Shown one piece after another: positions 1-8,574 of a DNA stretch of 45,500 bases. The notes under the pieces are model-generated. The model was not told the DNA's origin, searched no databases, and was given only the letters and a program-made list of their open reading frames with translations. Both the position numbers and the translations under genes were made by a program. The DNA lies in the NCBI RefSeq assembly GCF_030645195.1, contig NZ_JAUSLW010000089.1, positions 1 through 45,500 on the forward strand, read 5' to 3'. Source of the stretch: Phenylobacterium sp. GTDB lineage: Bacteria > Pseudomonadota > Alphaproteobacteria > Caulobacterales > Caulobacteraceae. Within the stretch, counting starts at the first letter, position 1; each line of letters starts with the position of its first letter.

Positions 1-315
1 ATAGAGGGCCGCGACGCCGCTGGCGCCGCCGACCGCGGAGGCTTCGATGGGCTTGCCCGTCAGGGTGACGGCGCCGGCCGCATAGCCCGCGCCGAGCGCG
101 GCCATGATGGCGTTCTTCTCAGCCACCGAGCCGGGCTTGGAGGGATCGAAGACCACCCCGAGAACCGCCTTGCCCGTGGGTCCGCCCTCCAGGAAGGTCA
201 GGGCCCGGCCGGCCACGGCCAGGTCCTTGGCCGGATCGGCGTGGCCGACCACTGGCGCCACCAGCACGAGCGTCATCGCTCCTGCGGCCAGCAGTCTCTT
301 GTGGTGTCGCAACAT
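1..315 (-). CDS. Exported protein of unknown function (3' part cut by window edge)
   Basis: An open frame runs leftward from the ATG at 315 off the left edge, giving 105 residues with no stop. The first 26 residues are a clear Sec signal peptide: a basic MLRHHKR start, a hydrophobic core and a cleavage-like GHA-D. The visible mature part is small-residue rich and contains VLGVVFDPSKPGS and a later GKPIEASAVGG. A GAGGGG-like ribosome site lies 7 bases before the ATG. I do not recognise the family; a small periplasmic binding-type or YfiR-like protein is conceivable but unproven. Its promoter should lie in the long gap to the right. Confidence 0.7.
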   Translation of the reverse strand, partial: MLRHHKRLLAAGAMTLVLVAPVVGHADPAKDLAVAGRALTFLEGGPTGKAVLGVVFDPSKPGSVAEKNAIMAALGAGYAAGAVTLTGKPIEASAVGGASGVAALY

Positions 316-912
316 CGTTTTCCCCTCGCCCCTTTGGGCTGAACGGGAACAGGGGATAGCAAGTTAGCCCAATTTTCGTAGTGAAGGCCCCGGTCGGCGC
401 AGGGCTTGTTAGGATATGTCGGACGCTTTCTTTGCTGAAGTCCGAACAACTCAATTGAGCGCAAACCCACTTATCGCGGCACTACTTTACATTTCACAAG
501 AAAGCCGCCGCTCAGGTCTCTTTGATCAGAGGGCGGCGAGCCCCAGTTCCATCATTTTCATTGCGAAGCAGCGGTCTTGATCCGGGATCGCCATTGGCCC
601 TACCGCGGTATGGCCAAGGTTCGAATCTGCCTTCGCCCCACATCTCTACTTTTGCGGACGGGGTGGCGCGGTCGCGCGTTTGGGACGTTTTGTCGTGATC
701 TTAACGTACTGAAAACACGAGACTATCCCCACATTGAGTGTAATTTCTAGAGGATCGGGAATGTTCACCGCGACCTGATTCGGAGCGCCGGCCGACGCGG
801 CCCATCGCCGGGCCGCCCATCGCCTTCAGAAAACTTGCGCGGGACCCGAGTTAATCCCCAATGCCCTAGTGGGGAATTTGCGCCACACAGGCCTCGCACA
901 AGGGGCGACCTC
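316..912. other. Long intergenic gap with palindromes, no gene seen
   Basis: 597 bases lie between two divergent genes and no frame here looks coding. It holds a 6-bp stem (504-509 with 532-537), a 24-bp dyad at 594-617 with one mismatched pair, a T-loop-like GGTTCGAATC at 618-627, a comparatively AT-rich stretch around 695-755, and a short CCCCA/TGGGG hairpin (856-860 with 870-874) in the leader of the next gene. It probably carries the divergent promoters, and perhaps a small RNA that I cannot define. Confidence 0.5.
594..617. promoter_or_regulatory. Near-perfect 24-bp dyad, possible operator
   Basis: The centre lies between 605 and 606. Eleven of twelve base pairs are self-complementary (half-site TTGGCC-x-TACCG); the only mismatch is 600/611. 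With no unpaired loop it looks more like a binding site for a dimeric regulator than a terminator. No regulator gene is adjacent, so its role is unknown. Confidence 0.35.
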
Positions 913-1683
913 ATGGGTTCCGAATTCTGGCTGTTCGTCGCTGTGGGCTTCGCCGCCCAACTCGTCGACGGCGCCCTGGGCATGGCCTATGGGGTGATCT
1001 GCTCCACCGTCCTGCTGACCCTGGGGGTCAGCCCCGCCAACGCCTCGGCTAGCGTCCACGCCGCCAAGGTGTTCACCGGGGCGGCCTCGGCCATCAGCCA
1101 CATCTACCACCGCAACATCGGCTGGCGGCTGCTGCTGCTGCTGTCGGCCGGCGGGGTGCTGGGCGGGGTGGCCGGCACCTACCTGCTCACCTCCATCGAT
1201 GGGAAGGTGATCAAGCCCTATGTGGTGGCCTGGCTGGGGCTGATGGGCCTGGTGATCCTCTACCGCGCCTGGAAGCAGGCCCGGCCCAAGCTGTTCTCCT
1301 GGCGCCTGCCCTTCCCGCTCGGCCTCACCGGCGGCTTCTTCGACGCCGTGGGCGGCGGCGGCTGGGGGCCGGTGGTCACCTCAACCCTGATGGGCGGCGG
1401 CGCCGACCCTCGACAGGCGATCGGCACCACCAACGCCGCGGAGTTCTTCATGTCCGTGGCCGTCTCGGCGGCCTTCATCACCGCGCTCGTCACCGGCCAC
1501 TGGGAGACGACGGGCCTGACCGACCACCTCTGGTCGGTGGTGGGCCTGATCGCCGGCGGGGTGGTGGCCGCCCCCGTCGCCGGCTGGGCCACCAAGGTCC
1601 TGCCCCACAGGGCCCTGACCTGGCTCGTCGGATCCCTGGTGACCGGCCTCTCCCTCTGGCAGGCCTGGGCGCTGTTCGCCTAG
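913..1683 (+). CDS. TSUP (TauE/SafE) family membrane transporter
   Basis: 256 residues, the usual length for TauE/SafE permeases, which export or import sulfite, sulfonates or related anions across the inner membrane. It shows the family's two-fold repeat: residues 11-28 contain GFAAQLVDGALGMAYG, and the second half repeats it as GLTGGFFDAVGGGGWG followed by GTTNAAEFF. About eight hydrophobic segments are visible. The start at 913 is chosen because AGGGG sits at 901-905; an upstream in-frame start at 835 would add residues with no membrane character. Substrate cannot be told. It is monocistronic, with a convergent MAPEG gene after it. Confidence 0.85.
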   Translation: MGSEFWLFVAVGFAAQLVDGALGMAYGVICSTVLLTLGVSPANASASVHAAKVFTGAASAISHIYHRNIGWRLLLLLSAGGVLGGVAGTYLLTSIDGKVIKPYVVAWLGLMGLVILYRAWKQARPKLFSWRLPFPLGLTGGFFDAVGGGGWGPVVTSTLMGGGADPRQAIGTTNAAEFFMSVAVSAAFITALVTGHWETTGLTDHLWSVVGLIAGGVVAAPVAGWATKVLPHRALTWLVGSLVTGLSLWQAWALFA

Positions 1684-1696
1684 GGGGTAAGGGCCG

Positions 1697-2104
1697 TCAG
1701 ACGGTCCCAGTCTGGACCATGGCCCAGATGACCCGGCCGAGCGCGCCGAACAGCAGGACGGCGGCGGCCAGCGCCTGGATCATGAAGCCCGCCTCCCGCT
1801 TGCCCGGATCGGCCACGTAGCCCAGGGCGTAGACGATGCGTCCGACGATCCAGACCACACCCACGGCGGCGGCGATGCGGTCGTCCCAGTAGATGGCGAA
1901 CAACCACAGGCCGGCCAGGAAGATCGGCAGCCACTCCAGGGTGTTGTAGTGGACCCGGATGTTGCGCTCCAGGTGGGCGTCGCCGTGCATGGCCGGCGCG
2001 GCGATGCCGGAAACTTGACGGGCTTTTCCCACCCGCAGTCCCATCCAGACATAGACGAGCAGGGCCGCGATGGTGACGATGGCGACTTCGTAGTGCGGTT
2101 GCAT
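1697..2104 (-). CDS. MAPEG family membrane protein
   Basis: 135 residues with four hydrophobic segments, typical of the MAPEG family (membrane-associated proteins in eicosanoid and glutathione metabolism). The family hallmark is visible in the middle: ERNIRVHYNTLEWLPIFL, with the conserved Asn, His, Asn and Glu, then a GRIVYALGY segment. Bacterial members are often glutathione-dependent or of unknown role. A GGGGGA ribosome site precedes the ATG. It is convergent with the TSUP gene and divergent from the KTSC gene. Family assignment is firm; biochemical role is not known. Confidence 0.85.
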   Translation of the reverse strand: MQPHYEVAIVTIAALLVYVWMGLRVGKARQVSGIAAPAMHGDAHLERNIRVHYNTLEWLPIFLAGLWLFAIYWDDRIAAAVGVVWIVGRIVYALGYVADPGKREAGFMIQALAAAVLLFGALGRVIWAMVQTGTV

Positions 2105-2235
2105 GATTTCCCCCGAAATACCTCTGGCCCAGGTCGTGGCCGGTTCGCGTCAGGGTGACACGCGTCGGGCCGTGCGGGAACCATCCCCCAGGCTCGCGGT
2201 GTTTTAGTCCGTCGACGGAGACTTTGGAGGTCTCG

Positions 2236-2442
2236 ATGCCGTTCGAATCCGCCGCTATCAGCGATATCCGCTACGACGAGGACCGCTCCAAGCTGTTCGT
2301 CCGGTTTCACGATGGGGACGAGTATGTCTATGTCGGCGTGCCCGGCGAGGTGCACCGCAGCTTCATCGACGCCGATTCCAAGGGCCAGTTCTTCGCCTAC
2401 GAAATCCGCGACCAGTACCCCTACAACAAGATCCAGGCCTGA
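2236..2442 (+). CDS. KTSC domain protein
   Basis: 68 residues covering one KTSC domain: SAAISDIRYDEDRSKLFVRF, then YVYVGVPGEVHRSFIDADSKG and a C-terminal FFAYEIRDQYPY. The family is small, stand-alone or fused to lysyl-tRNA synthetase-related proteins, and has no proven function. The start at 2236 has GGAGG at 2226-2230; a longer upstream frame from 2155 lacks homologous character. The stop lies 7 bases before the convergent ligase gene. Confidence 0.82.
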   Translation: MPFESAAISDIRYDEDRSKLFVRFHDGDEYVYVGVPGEVHRSFIDADSKGQFFAYEIRDQYPYNKIQA

Positions 2443-2449
2443 CCGGGCC

Positions 2450-3901
2450 TCAGTTCGCCGCGGCGAGCATCTGGCGCAGACGGTCGCGCTGAATCTTTCC
2501 CATGGCGTTGCGTGGAACCTGCGCCACTCGCAGCAGCCGCGCCTGCCGCCCGAGCGACCGCTCGAAGACCAGGGTCAGGGGCGCCAGGTCGAGGCCGTCG
2601 GCGGCCACATAGGCCAGGTGGGGGGCGTCCAGGCCGTCAGCGTCGGGGGCTAGGAAGGCCGCGGCGTCGCAGACCCCCTCCACCGCCAGGACCAGGGCCT
2701 CCAGTCGCGAGGCGAGGAACTTCGCGCCGCCGACGTTCATCAGGTCATTGGTCCGCCCCACCACCCGCAGCAGGCCGCGGTCGTCGATCATCCCCAGGTC
2801 GCCCGGCCAGAACCACCCGTCGCGGAACATCTGCGCGGTGGCTTCGGGGTCGTCCATGTAGCCGCCCGCCAGGCCCGATCCGCCAATGCGGATTTCCCCC
2901 ATCTGGCCGGGGGGCAGGACCTCGCCGTCCGGCCCCACGATCTGCACCTCCGCCCAGGGGCAGACGAAGCCCGCGGCGTCCTCCGCGCCCTCCATGTCGG
3001 TCAGCCGGCCCAGCGCCGTGGCCCCGGCCTCAGTGGACCCGTAGTTGACGACGATGTTTCCGCTCAACCGGACGCGGGTCTCCTCGGCCAGGGCCTTGGA
3101 GATCGATCCGCCGATCACGCCGACGATCAGATCGGGCATGGGGGCGAAGTCGTCGGGCAGGGCCCGCAGCAGGGTCTGGAGATGATGCGGCGCCAGGCGG
3201 ATCAGATTGAGGTCCAGGGCGCCCAGGGCCCCGGCCCAGCCCGTCCCGGGCCCAGGGTGGCACATGGTCCCCCCCTGGGCCCAGCAGAGCAGGCTGGTCT
3301 TCAGGCCGCCGATGGACCCGGCGCCCACCGTGGCGGCCGCCCGCAACCGCGGCCGGACATAGAGCTGATTGAACAGCAGGGCGCCGGTCTGGACGTCGAT
3401 CACCTCCCGCGTCAGCAGGATCTTCTTGGGCGAGCCGGTGGTGCCGGAGGTGACGATGATGCGGCAGGGATCGTCCTTGCCCCGCCGCCGGCGCCGGGCC
3501 GAGCTGGGCGGGTAGGCCCACAGGGCGTCGATCCAGGCCTGGTCGATCCGGTGGGTGGGAACCTTCAAGGGCCCCTCGGGCAGGACACTGGCGAACAGCA
3601 CCTGGGGCTCCAGCAGGGCCACATCGCGGGGAATGTCGCCCACCGCGGCGCTGGAAGCGCTCACCAGGCCGCTCTGCTCCAGGGCGAAGGTCAGCACCCA
3701 GTGCAGGTAGGGGTGGGGTGTGCTGAGCAGGGCCCGGGCGTCCAGGGGCAGGTCCAGGGTGGCGAGCCAGGCCGCGCAACGCCCGATGTCGGCGGCCATG
3801 CGGCCGAAGGTGAAGCTGTCCTCGCCATGGACCAGGGCCACGCCATCGGGCTGTTGCCCGGCCTGATAGGAGATAAGCTGTTCGAACATGCAGAGGCTCA
3901 A
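2450..3901 (-). CDS. Class I adenylate-forming (AMP-binding) acid-CoA ligase family protein
   Basis: 483 residues with the full motif set of ANL enzymes, which activate a carboxylate with ATP and transfer it to CoA or a carrier. The phosphate loop TSGTTGSPKK is at 151-160, NYGSTEAG at 286-293, PGDLG at 366-370, the hinge GRTNDLMNVGG at 382-392, and the catalytic Lys of NAMGK at 469. The N-terminal part is shorter and more divergent than in long-chain fatty acyl-CoA ligases, so the substrate is uncertain. A second ATG 12 bases in is equally possible. There are no pathway genes nearby. Confidence 0.85.
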   Translation of the reverse strand: MSLCMFEQLISYQAGQQPDGVALVHGEDSFTFGRMAADIGRCAAWLATLDLPLDARALLSTPHPYLHWVLTFALEQSGLVSASSAAVGDIPRDVALLEPQVLFASVLPEGPLKVPTHRIDQAWIDALWAYPPSSARRRRRGKDDPCRIIVTSGTTGSPKKILLTREVIDVQTGALLFNQLYVRPRLRAAATVGAGSIGGLKTSLLCWAQGGTMCHPGPGTGWAGALGALDLNLIRLAPHHLQTLLRALPDDFAPMPDLIVGVIGGSISKALAEETRVRLSGNIVVNYGSTEAGATALGRLTDMEGAEDAAGFVCPWAEVQIVGPDGEVLPPGQMGEIRIGGSGLAGGYMDDPEATAQMFRDGWFWPGDLGMIDDRGLLRVVGRTNDLMNVGGAKFLASRLEALVLAVEGVCDAAAFLAPDADGLDAPHLAYVAADGLDLAPLTLVFERSLGRQARLLRVAQVPRNAMGKIQRDRLRQMLAAAN

Positions 3902-3988
3902 CGCGCGGCGGCGCAGGTCGGAAAGAAAAGCGCCCGCGTCCTGGTGGGAAGCGGGCGTCGGGTCGTCTGGGAGCCGTGAGGCGCTCGC

Positions 3989-4318
3989 CTATTTCCGCTT
4001 CTGCTTGCGGGCGGCGTAGCGGAGGTCTCGGGCTTCCTTCTGCTTGGCGCGCAGATCCAGGTCCCGGGCTTCCTGGGTGATGGCCTCGTCCTCCAGCCGC
4101 AGGCGCTCGGCCTCGGCGGCGGCGGCGCGCTTGGTCTCACGCTCGGCGTTGCGGGCGGCGCGGACGGCCTCCAGCTCGGCGGCCTCGGCCTTCTTGCGCG
4201 CCTCGATATTGGGATCGATGACGGAGGGCTTGGGCTTGAAGCGTTCCAGCAGCGCCTTCTTGGCCGCGGCGGAGGTCGCCTGGCGGTCGGCGTGCTTCAT
4301 GCCTTTGGGTTCGAACAT
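3989..4318 (-). CDS. DUF6481 family highly charged coiled-coil protein
   Basis: 109 residues, almost entirely Ala, Arg, Lys and Glu, predicted as one long helix or coiled coil (about 40-105) ending in KQKRK. The N-terminus MFEPKGMKHADRQ and the layout match the alphaproteobacterial DUF6481 family as I know it. The function of the family is unknown; the charge suggests nucleic-acid or ribosome association, which is only inference. The gene lies between the ligase gene and tRNA-Gly, on the same strand as both. Confidence 0.7.
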   Translation of the reverse strand: MFEPKGMKHADRQATSAAAKKALLERFKPKPSVIDPNIEARKKAEAAELEAVRAARNAERETKRAAAAEAERLRLEDEAITQEARDLDLRAKQKEARDLRYAARKQKRK

Positions 4319-4413
4319 GCGGTCTCAAAGTTCCAATTCAGGGCCCGGTTCCGGTTCGCCGTCCCCTCCCCCGGTGGGGAGGGACGCCGGGCCTGCGGGA
4401 TCGTTCGAATTTC

Positions 4414-4488
4414 TGGAGCGGGCGAAGAGATTCGAACTCTCGACCCCAACCTTGGCAAGGTTGTGCTCTACCACTGAGCTACGCCCGC
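4414..4488 (-). tRNA. tRNA-Gly (GCC)
   Basis: 75 bases on the minus strand. The acceptor GCGGGCG (4488-4482) pairs with CGCCCGC, followed by discriminator T and an encoded CCA (4416-4414). The D-arm has GTAGCTCAGTGGTAGAGC, the anticodon loop reads TTGCCAA with anticodon GCC, and the T-arm is GAGAG-TTCGAAT-CTCTT. All arms pair normally, so the gene looks functional. Confidence 0.97.
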
Positions 4489-4539
4489 ACTCCGTGAAAC
4501 CGATCCCCGTGAGGAAAGGCCCCGAAATTCGAGAGCGGG

Positions 4540-4568
4540 CTTATGGCAGAGGGTCCGGGGCTTGGCAA
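4540..4568 (-). promoter_or_regulatory. Candidate sigma-70 promoter of tRNA-Gly
   Basis: On the minus strand TTGCCA (4568-4563; 5 of 6 to TTGACA) and CATAAG (4545-4540; 4 of 6 to TATAAT) are separated by 17 bases. Transcription would start near 4533, giving a leader of about 45 bases before the tRNA. Confidence 0.4.
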
Positions 4569-4596
4569 GCGGGGCTGGCCTCTATTGGCGTCTTTC

Positions 4597-5343
4597 TCAA
4601 CCCATGAAGCGCGGCGCCTTGAGCCGGCGCTTGTTCACATGGTCCTTGGGAGCCTCGTTTTCGATCTCCGGCGGGAACTCGCCCTTGAAGTAGTAGCGCT
4701 GCCAGGCCGCCCTGGTGGCCTCCGGATCGAGCTGGAAGATCTTCTTGTTGAACTCCGCCCGATGCTTCTCCCAGACGTCGTACTGGTCGCGCAGTTCCGG
4801 ATTTCGGGACATCGACTTGATCACCGGCTGGACCTCCGCGATCACCTTGTCCTGGGTGAGCGTGATGAAGCAGAAGGGCTCGCCCTTCTCGAACCGCACC
4901 ACGCCGGGCCGGGTGAAGATCCAGTTCATCGTGAAGGGGAAGGGCAGCCAGTCGGTCTCCACCAGGCCGGCCAGGGGCTGGATGCCGTCCTTGACGTGGT
5001 TGGGCGGTCCCTGGGCGATCATCGACCAGCCCGGCGGCGTGCGGAACAGGTAGCCGGGATGGAAGGTGACGACGCCATGGCTGAAGTGGCTCTTGGCGAA
5101 GTTGTGGAAGTCCGGGTGCGGGTGGTCGGTCTTGAGCTTGATGTCCTCCTGCCGCAGGCCGCCGTTCCATTCGGCGGTGAAGGCCATGGGACAGAGAATC
5201 TCCCAGCCGGTGGTGTTGGCCATGGCCAGCGGCAGGCACCGGTAGGGGTGACGCTCGGCGAAGTGATCCATCCAGGCCCGCTGCGGGCGGCCCGGCACGA
5301 TTTCCGGCGGGCGCTCGGCGGTGGGGTAGCACTCAAGTTCCAT
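4597..5343 (-). CDS. DUF6065 family protein
   Basis: 248 residues with no signal peptide or membrane segment. It is rich in aromatic residues and Pro (for example GWEILCPMAFTAEWNGG and a central PPGWSMIAQGPPN), matching the DUF6065 family as I know it. No catalytic motif I can name is visible and the function is unknown. It is followed on the same strand by tRNA-Gly and is divergent from the tRNA-editing gene at 5424, so the 80-base gap should hold both promoters. Confidence 0.72.
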   Translation of the reverse strand: MELECYPTAERPPEIVPGRPQRAWMDHFAERHPYRCLPLAMANTTGWEILCPMAFTAEWNGGLRQEDIKLKTDHPHPDFHNFAKSHFSHGVVTFHPGYLFRTPPGWSMIAQGPPNHVKDGIQPLAGLVETDWLPFPFTMNWIFTRPGVVRFEKGEPFCFITLTQDKVIAEVQPVIKSMSRNPELRDQYDVWEKHRAEFNKKIFQLDPEATRAAWQRYYFKGEFPPEIENEAPKDHVNKRRLKAPRFMG

Positions 5344-5423
5344 GGCGGGCTCTCAACGCAAGTGACCAGGGTTCTGGTCTAGCCAGCCTGTCGCGCCCGC
5401 GTCCAGTTCGCTAATCAGGTCAC

Positions 5424-5945
5424 ATGCTGACTCGCCCCGACCTGATCGCCTTTTTCGACGCCCACGGGATCGACCACGCCACCACCGAGCACGAGGCGGT
5501 GTTCCGGGTCGGCGAGGGCGAGGCGGTCAAGCACGGCATCGAAGGCGCCCACAGCAAGAACCTGTTCCTGAAGGACGCCAAGGGCCGGCTGTGGCTGATT
5601 TCGGCCCAGGACACCACGGTGATCGACCTCAAGCGCCTGCACCCGGTGATCGGCTCGGCCAGGCTCTCCTTCGGCAGCGCCGAGCTGATGGTCGAGACGC
5701 TTGGGGTGACGCCGGGCTCGGTCACCGCCTTCGCCCTGGCCAACGATGTCGAGCGCCGGGTGACCTTCGTCCTGGACCGGGCGCTCGCCGAGGCCGAACG
5801 GGTAAATTTTCATCCTCTCACCAATACCGCCACCACCACGGTGAGCCCGGCGGGGCTGCGGCGGTTCTTCCAGGCCCTGGGGATTACGCCCCTGGTCGTG
5901 GATTTCACGGACCTGCGCGTGGTCGAGGATGGTTTCGTCCGTTGA
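5424..5945 (+). CDS. Prolyl-tRNA editing family protein (PrdX/ProX type, YbaK-like domain)
   Basis: 173 residues forming one YbaK/aminoacyl-tRNA deacylase domain. Features include [20 protein letters not shown] at about 43-62, which carries the conserved Lys of the editing pocket, a [13 protein letters not shown] segment, and [15 protein letters not shown]. Stand-alone members clear mischarged tRNA(Pro), typically Ala-tRNA(Pro). Length is normal for PrdX. A short AT-rich run near 5803-5815 (GTAAATTTTCAT) departs from the local codon usage but stays in frame. No neighbouring proS is present. Confidence 0.85.
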   Translation: MLTRPDLIAFFDAHGIDHATTEHEAVFRVGEGEAVKHGIEGAHSKNLFLKDAKGRLWLISAQDTTVIDLKRLHPVIGSARLSFGSAELMVETLGVTPGSVTAFALANDVERRVTFVLDRALAEAERVNFHPLTNTATTTVSPAGLRRFFQALGITPLVVDFTDLRVVEDGFVR

Positions 5946-6014
5946 AGCGCGGGCCGCTTGGGACCATTTTAGGCGTCGAGACGTTCAACCCCCGGACGGG
6001 AAAGACTGCAGACC

Positions 6015-6911
6015 ATGACCCTCATCGGTGAAACCGCGCCGGGCGCCGGCGGCGACCTCATCAAGGACGGCAGCGACGCGGGCTTCATGGCCGACGTGAT
6101 CGAGGCGTCGAAGACCACCCCGGTGATCGTCGACTTCTGGGCGCCTTGGTGCGGCCCCTGCAAACAACTCGGTCCCTCCATCGAAAAGGCGGTGCTGGCG
6201 GCCAAGGGCAAGGTGAAGCTGGTGAAGATCGACATCGACCAGCACCCCCAGTACGCCGGCCAGCTGCGGGTGCAGTCGATTCCGGCGGTCTTCGCCTTTT
6301 CCGGCGGCAAGCCCATCGACGGCTTCATGGGCGCCCTGCCCGACAGCCAGGTGAAGCAGTTTGTCGACCGCATCGCCGGCCAGGCGCCGGCCAACGAGAC
6401 CGACGAGCTGCTGGCCATGGCCAAGGAGTCCCTGGAACTCGGCGACATGGGCGGCGCGGCCCAGGCCTTCGCCCAGGTGCTGCAGGGCGATCCCACCAAC
6501 GCCAAGGCCCTGGGGGGCCTGGCCCGGGTCTATCTGCAGGGCGGCGACGCCGAGAAGGCCCGCGAGATCGCCGACCTGGCGCCCGAGGGCGCCAAGGACC
6601 CCGACCTGGACAGCGTGCGCGCCGCCCTGGCCCTGGCCGACGCCGCGCCGGAAGAGACCTCGGACCTGGAAAGGCGCCTGGCCGCCAACGCCAATGACCA
6701 CGAGGCCCGCTACGAGATCGCCACGGCGCTCGCCGGCCGCGGCGCCTGGGAGGCGGCGTCCGATCACCTGCTGAAGATCATCGAGGCCGACCGCGCCTGG
6801 AACGACGAGGCGGCCCGCAAGCAGCTGATCACCATCTTCGAGGCCGCGGGGCCCGGCTCCGACGTGGCCCGGTCCGGGAGGCGGCGGCTGTCGTCGATCC
6901 TGTTCTCATGA
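6015..6911 (+). CDS. Thioredoxin-domain protein with TPR tail, CnoX/YbbN-like
   Basis: 298 residues. A thioredoxin domain covers about 15-125, with the redox motif CGPC at 46-49 inside FWAPWCGPCK and the cis-Pro region VQSIPAVFAF. A helical tetratricopeptide-like region follows (about 130-290), the architecture of CnoX/YbbN, which holds unfolded clients for GroEL/DnaK. E. coli YbbN lacks the second Cys, whereas this one keeps both, as in other alphaproteobacteria, so it may also be an oxidoreductase. The stop overlaps the next start by 4 bases (ATGA), so the two genes are translationally coupled. Confidence 0.85.
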   Translation: MTLIGETAPGAGGDLIKDGSDAGFMADVIEASKTTPVIVDFWAPWCGPCKQLGPSIEKAVLAAKGKVKLVKIDIDQHPQYAGQLRVQSIPAVFAFSGGKPIDGFMGALPDSQVKQFVDRIAGQAPANETDELLAMAKESLELGDMGGAAQAFAQVLQGDPTNAKALGGLARVYLQGGDAEKAREIADLAPEGAKDPDLDSVRAALALADAAPEETSDLERRLAANANDHEARYEIATALAGRGAWEAASDHLLKIIEADRAWNDEAARKQLITIFEAAGPGSDVARSGRRRLSSILFS

Positions 6912-7588
6912 AGGGCGAGCGCGCCGTCCCGGGCGGCTACCAGAGCCCCGGCGACCTGCCGCAGGTGATCCCGGTCTTTCCCCTGGACGGCGCCATGCTG
7001 CTGCCGGGCGGCGAGCTGCCCCTGCGGATCTTCGAGCCGCGCTACCTGAACCTGGTGGACGACGTCATGGCCGGCGACCGCATGATCGGCATGGTCCAGA
7101 CGAGGTCCGGCGGCGAGCGCTCCCGGCCCAACCTGGCCCATGTCGGCTGCGCCGGACGCATAACCAGCTTCAACGAGACCTCCGACGGCACCTATCTGAT
7201 CACGCTGACCGGAGTGTGCCGGTTCGAGGCCGGGGAAGAGTTGCCGGTCAAGACGCCCTATCGCCAGGTGCGCACCGCGTTTGCCCCCTTCTTCGGGGAC
7301 CTGGCCGACGAGGAGGTCGATCCCGACGAATTCGACCGCAAGCGGTTCGCCAAGGCGCTGAAAAAGTACCTGAATCGCCGCGAACTGGACATCGACTGGG
7401 ACACCGCCGAGACCGCGCCCCTGGAGAGCCTGGTCACCAGCCTGGCCATGGGCCTGCCCTTCGAGCCCCTGGAGAAGCAGGCCCTGCTGGAGGCGCCGAC
7501 CCTCATCGAGCGGGTGGACGCACTCACCACCCTGCTGGAGATCGACGCCCTGGATAACGGCGATGACGCCGGCCATTCCGTGCAGTAG
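6908..7588 (+). CDS. Lon N-terminal (substrate-binding) domain protein
   Basis: 226 residues containing only the LON substrate-binding domain: [20 protein letters not shown], then [11 protein letters not shown] and [20 protein letters not shown]. No ATPase or protease domain follows, so it is not a Lon protease; such stand-alone proteins are thought to bind protein substrates. It overlaps the thioredoxin gene by 4 bases and is followed 10 bases later by the Trm112 gene, suggesting one operon for protein quality control and translation-factor modification. Confidence 0.85.
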   Translation: MKGERAVPGGYQSPGDLPQVIPVFPLDGAMLLPGGELPLRIFEPRYLNLVDDVMAGDRMIGMVQTRSGGERSRPNLAHVGCAGRITSFNETSDGTYLITLTGVCRFEAGEELPVKTPYRQVRTAFAPFFGDLADEEVDPDEFDRKRFAKALKKYLNRRELDIDWDTAETAPLESLVTSLAMGLPFEPLEKQALLEAPTLIERVDALTTLLEIDALDNGDDAGHSVQ

Positions 7589-7598
7589 GGATGGCGTC

Positions 7599-7799
7599 AT
7601 GACCGAACCCCTCCCCGCCCTCACCGTCGAGATCGACCCGCGCCTGCTGGAGATACTGGTCTGCCCGGTGACCCACGGACCCCTGACCTATGATCGCGAC
7701 AAGGGCGAACTGGTCTCCAGGTCGGCCAACCTCGCCTACCCCATCCGCGACGGGGTGCCGATCATGCTGCCGGAAGAGGCCCGCGAGATCGCGGATTAG
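7599..7799 (+). CDS. Trm112 family small protein
   Basis: 66 residues matching the Trm112/YcaR family: [20 protein letters not shown], then [20 protein letters not shown]. In other organisms Trm112-like proteins stabilise methyltransferases. Only one Cys of the usual zinc set remains, as in many bacterial members. The ATG at 7599 is preceded by AGGGATGG; an earlier in-frame ATG at 7563 lies inside the Lon-N gene and is less likely. The stop overlaps the stop of the convergent kinase gene. Confidence 0.85.
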   Translation: MTEPLPALTVEIDPRLLEILVCPVTHGPLTYDRDKGELVSRSANLAYPIRDGVPIMLPEEAREIAD

Positions 7800-8332
7800 G
7801 CCGCCAGCACCCGGCGCACGCTCTCCTCCACCGTGGGCGCGTCGCTGATCTCCAGGATCGGACAGGTCAGGGTCGAGAGCCAGGCCCGGTGGCTGGGTAG
7901 GCTGCGACCGCCGTTCGAGCCGTCGTCATAGCCCCGCGACCAGGTCACGAACTTCACGTGGATTTCGTGCATGTCGCCGCCGGGCAGGATCCGGTCGCCA
8001 TAGCGGGCGCGTTCACGGACCAGGCTGCGCGCCATGCGGATCTCGGGATCGAGATAGAGGAAGACCACCAGGTCGAACCGGTCGACCACCTCCACGCCCC
8101 AGGACAACAGGGAGCCGGACAGCACCCAGGATTCGCCCTCCGGCACGGCGGCCTTGAGCATCGCAAGCCGCTCGGGCTGCGGTCTCTGGGTGGTGAAGGG
8201 CGGCTCGGTGGGCAGCCAGAAGAAGGTGTCGCTGTCATGGTGGGCCACGCTCAGGGCTCTGGCCAAGGCGGCGCCGAGGGTCGTGGTCCCCGACCCCGAG
8301 GCCCCGACGATGTGGATGCGCCGCGCGGTCAT
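7796..8332 (-). CDS. P-loop kinase-like AAA family ATPase (adenylate-kinase/FlaR-like)
   Basis: 178 residues. The Walker A loop GASGSGTT is at 10-17 directly after a beta strand (RIHIV), followed by HHDSDTFFW, typical of small nucleoside- or shikimate-kinase-like ATPases. A Walker B-like DLVVFLYLD and a basic lid region [13 protein letters not shown] are visible. The substrate is unknown. The start at 8332 has GGGAGGGG just upstream; the longer frame to 8380 lacks a ribosome site. The gene ends in a 3-base stop overlap with the Trm112 gene. Confidence 0.75.
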   Translation of the reverse strand: MTARRIHIVGASGSGTTTLGAALARALSVAHHDSDTFFWLPTEPPFTTQRPQPERLAMLKAAVPEGESWVLSGSLLSWGVEVVDRFDLVVFLYLDPEIRMARSLVRERARYGDRILPGGDMHEIHVKFVTWSRGYDDGSNGGRSLPSHRAWLSTLTCPILEISDAPTVEESVRRVLAA

Positions 8333-8574
8333 GGTCCCCTCCCCTCGCCACCGGATAGCGAGGACGGCGTGGCGGCGCAATTGACAGGCCCCGCCCGCCC
8401 GCGCACCGTCGCGGCCTCATCTTCAGATCGGGAGGCGGTTTCATGAAGGCTCGTTCGTCCACGCGGACCGCCCCGGGCGCCTAGCGCCCCTTCCAGCGTC
8501 CGCAGGTTTTCGCGCGCCCCGGCCGCCCTGAGCGGACCCTGGCGCATGCCTGACACTCGCGACGACGAGACATC

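Noticed and set aside
504-537. An intrinsic terminator at the 6-bp GC stem
   Set aside because: There is no T tract on the plus strand and only a short TTTCTT on the minus strand, with no gene ending there, so a terminator call is not supported.
618-640. A tRNA or tmRNA 3' end suggested by GGTTCGAATC and CGCCCCA
   Set aside because: The T-stem does not pair with a 7-base loop and 5-base stems, no anticodon arm fits upstream, and no tmRNA tag coding sequence is found nearby.
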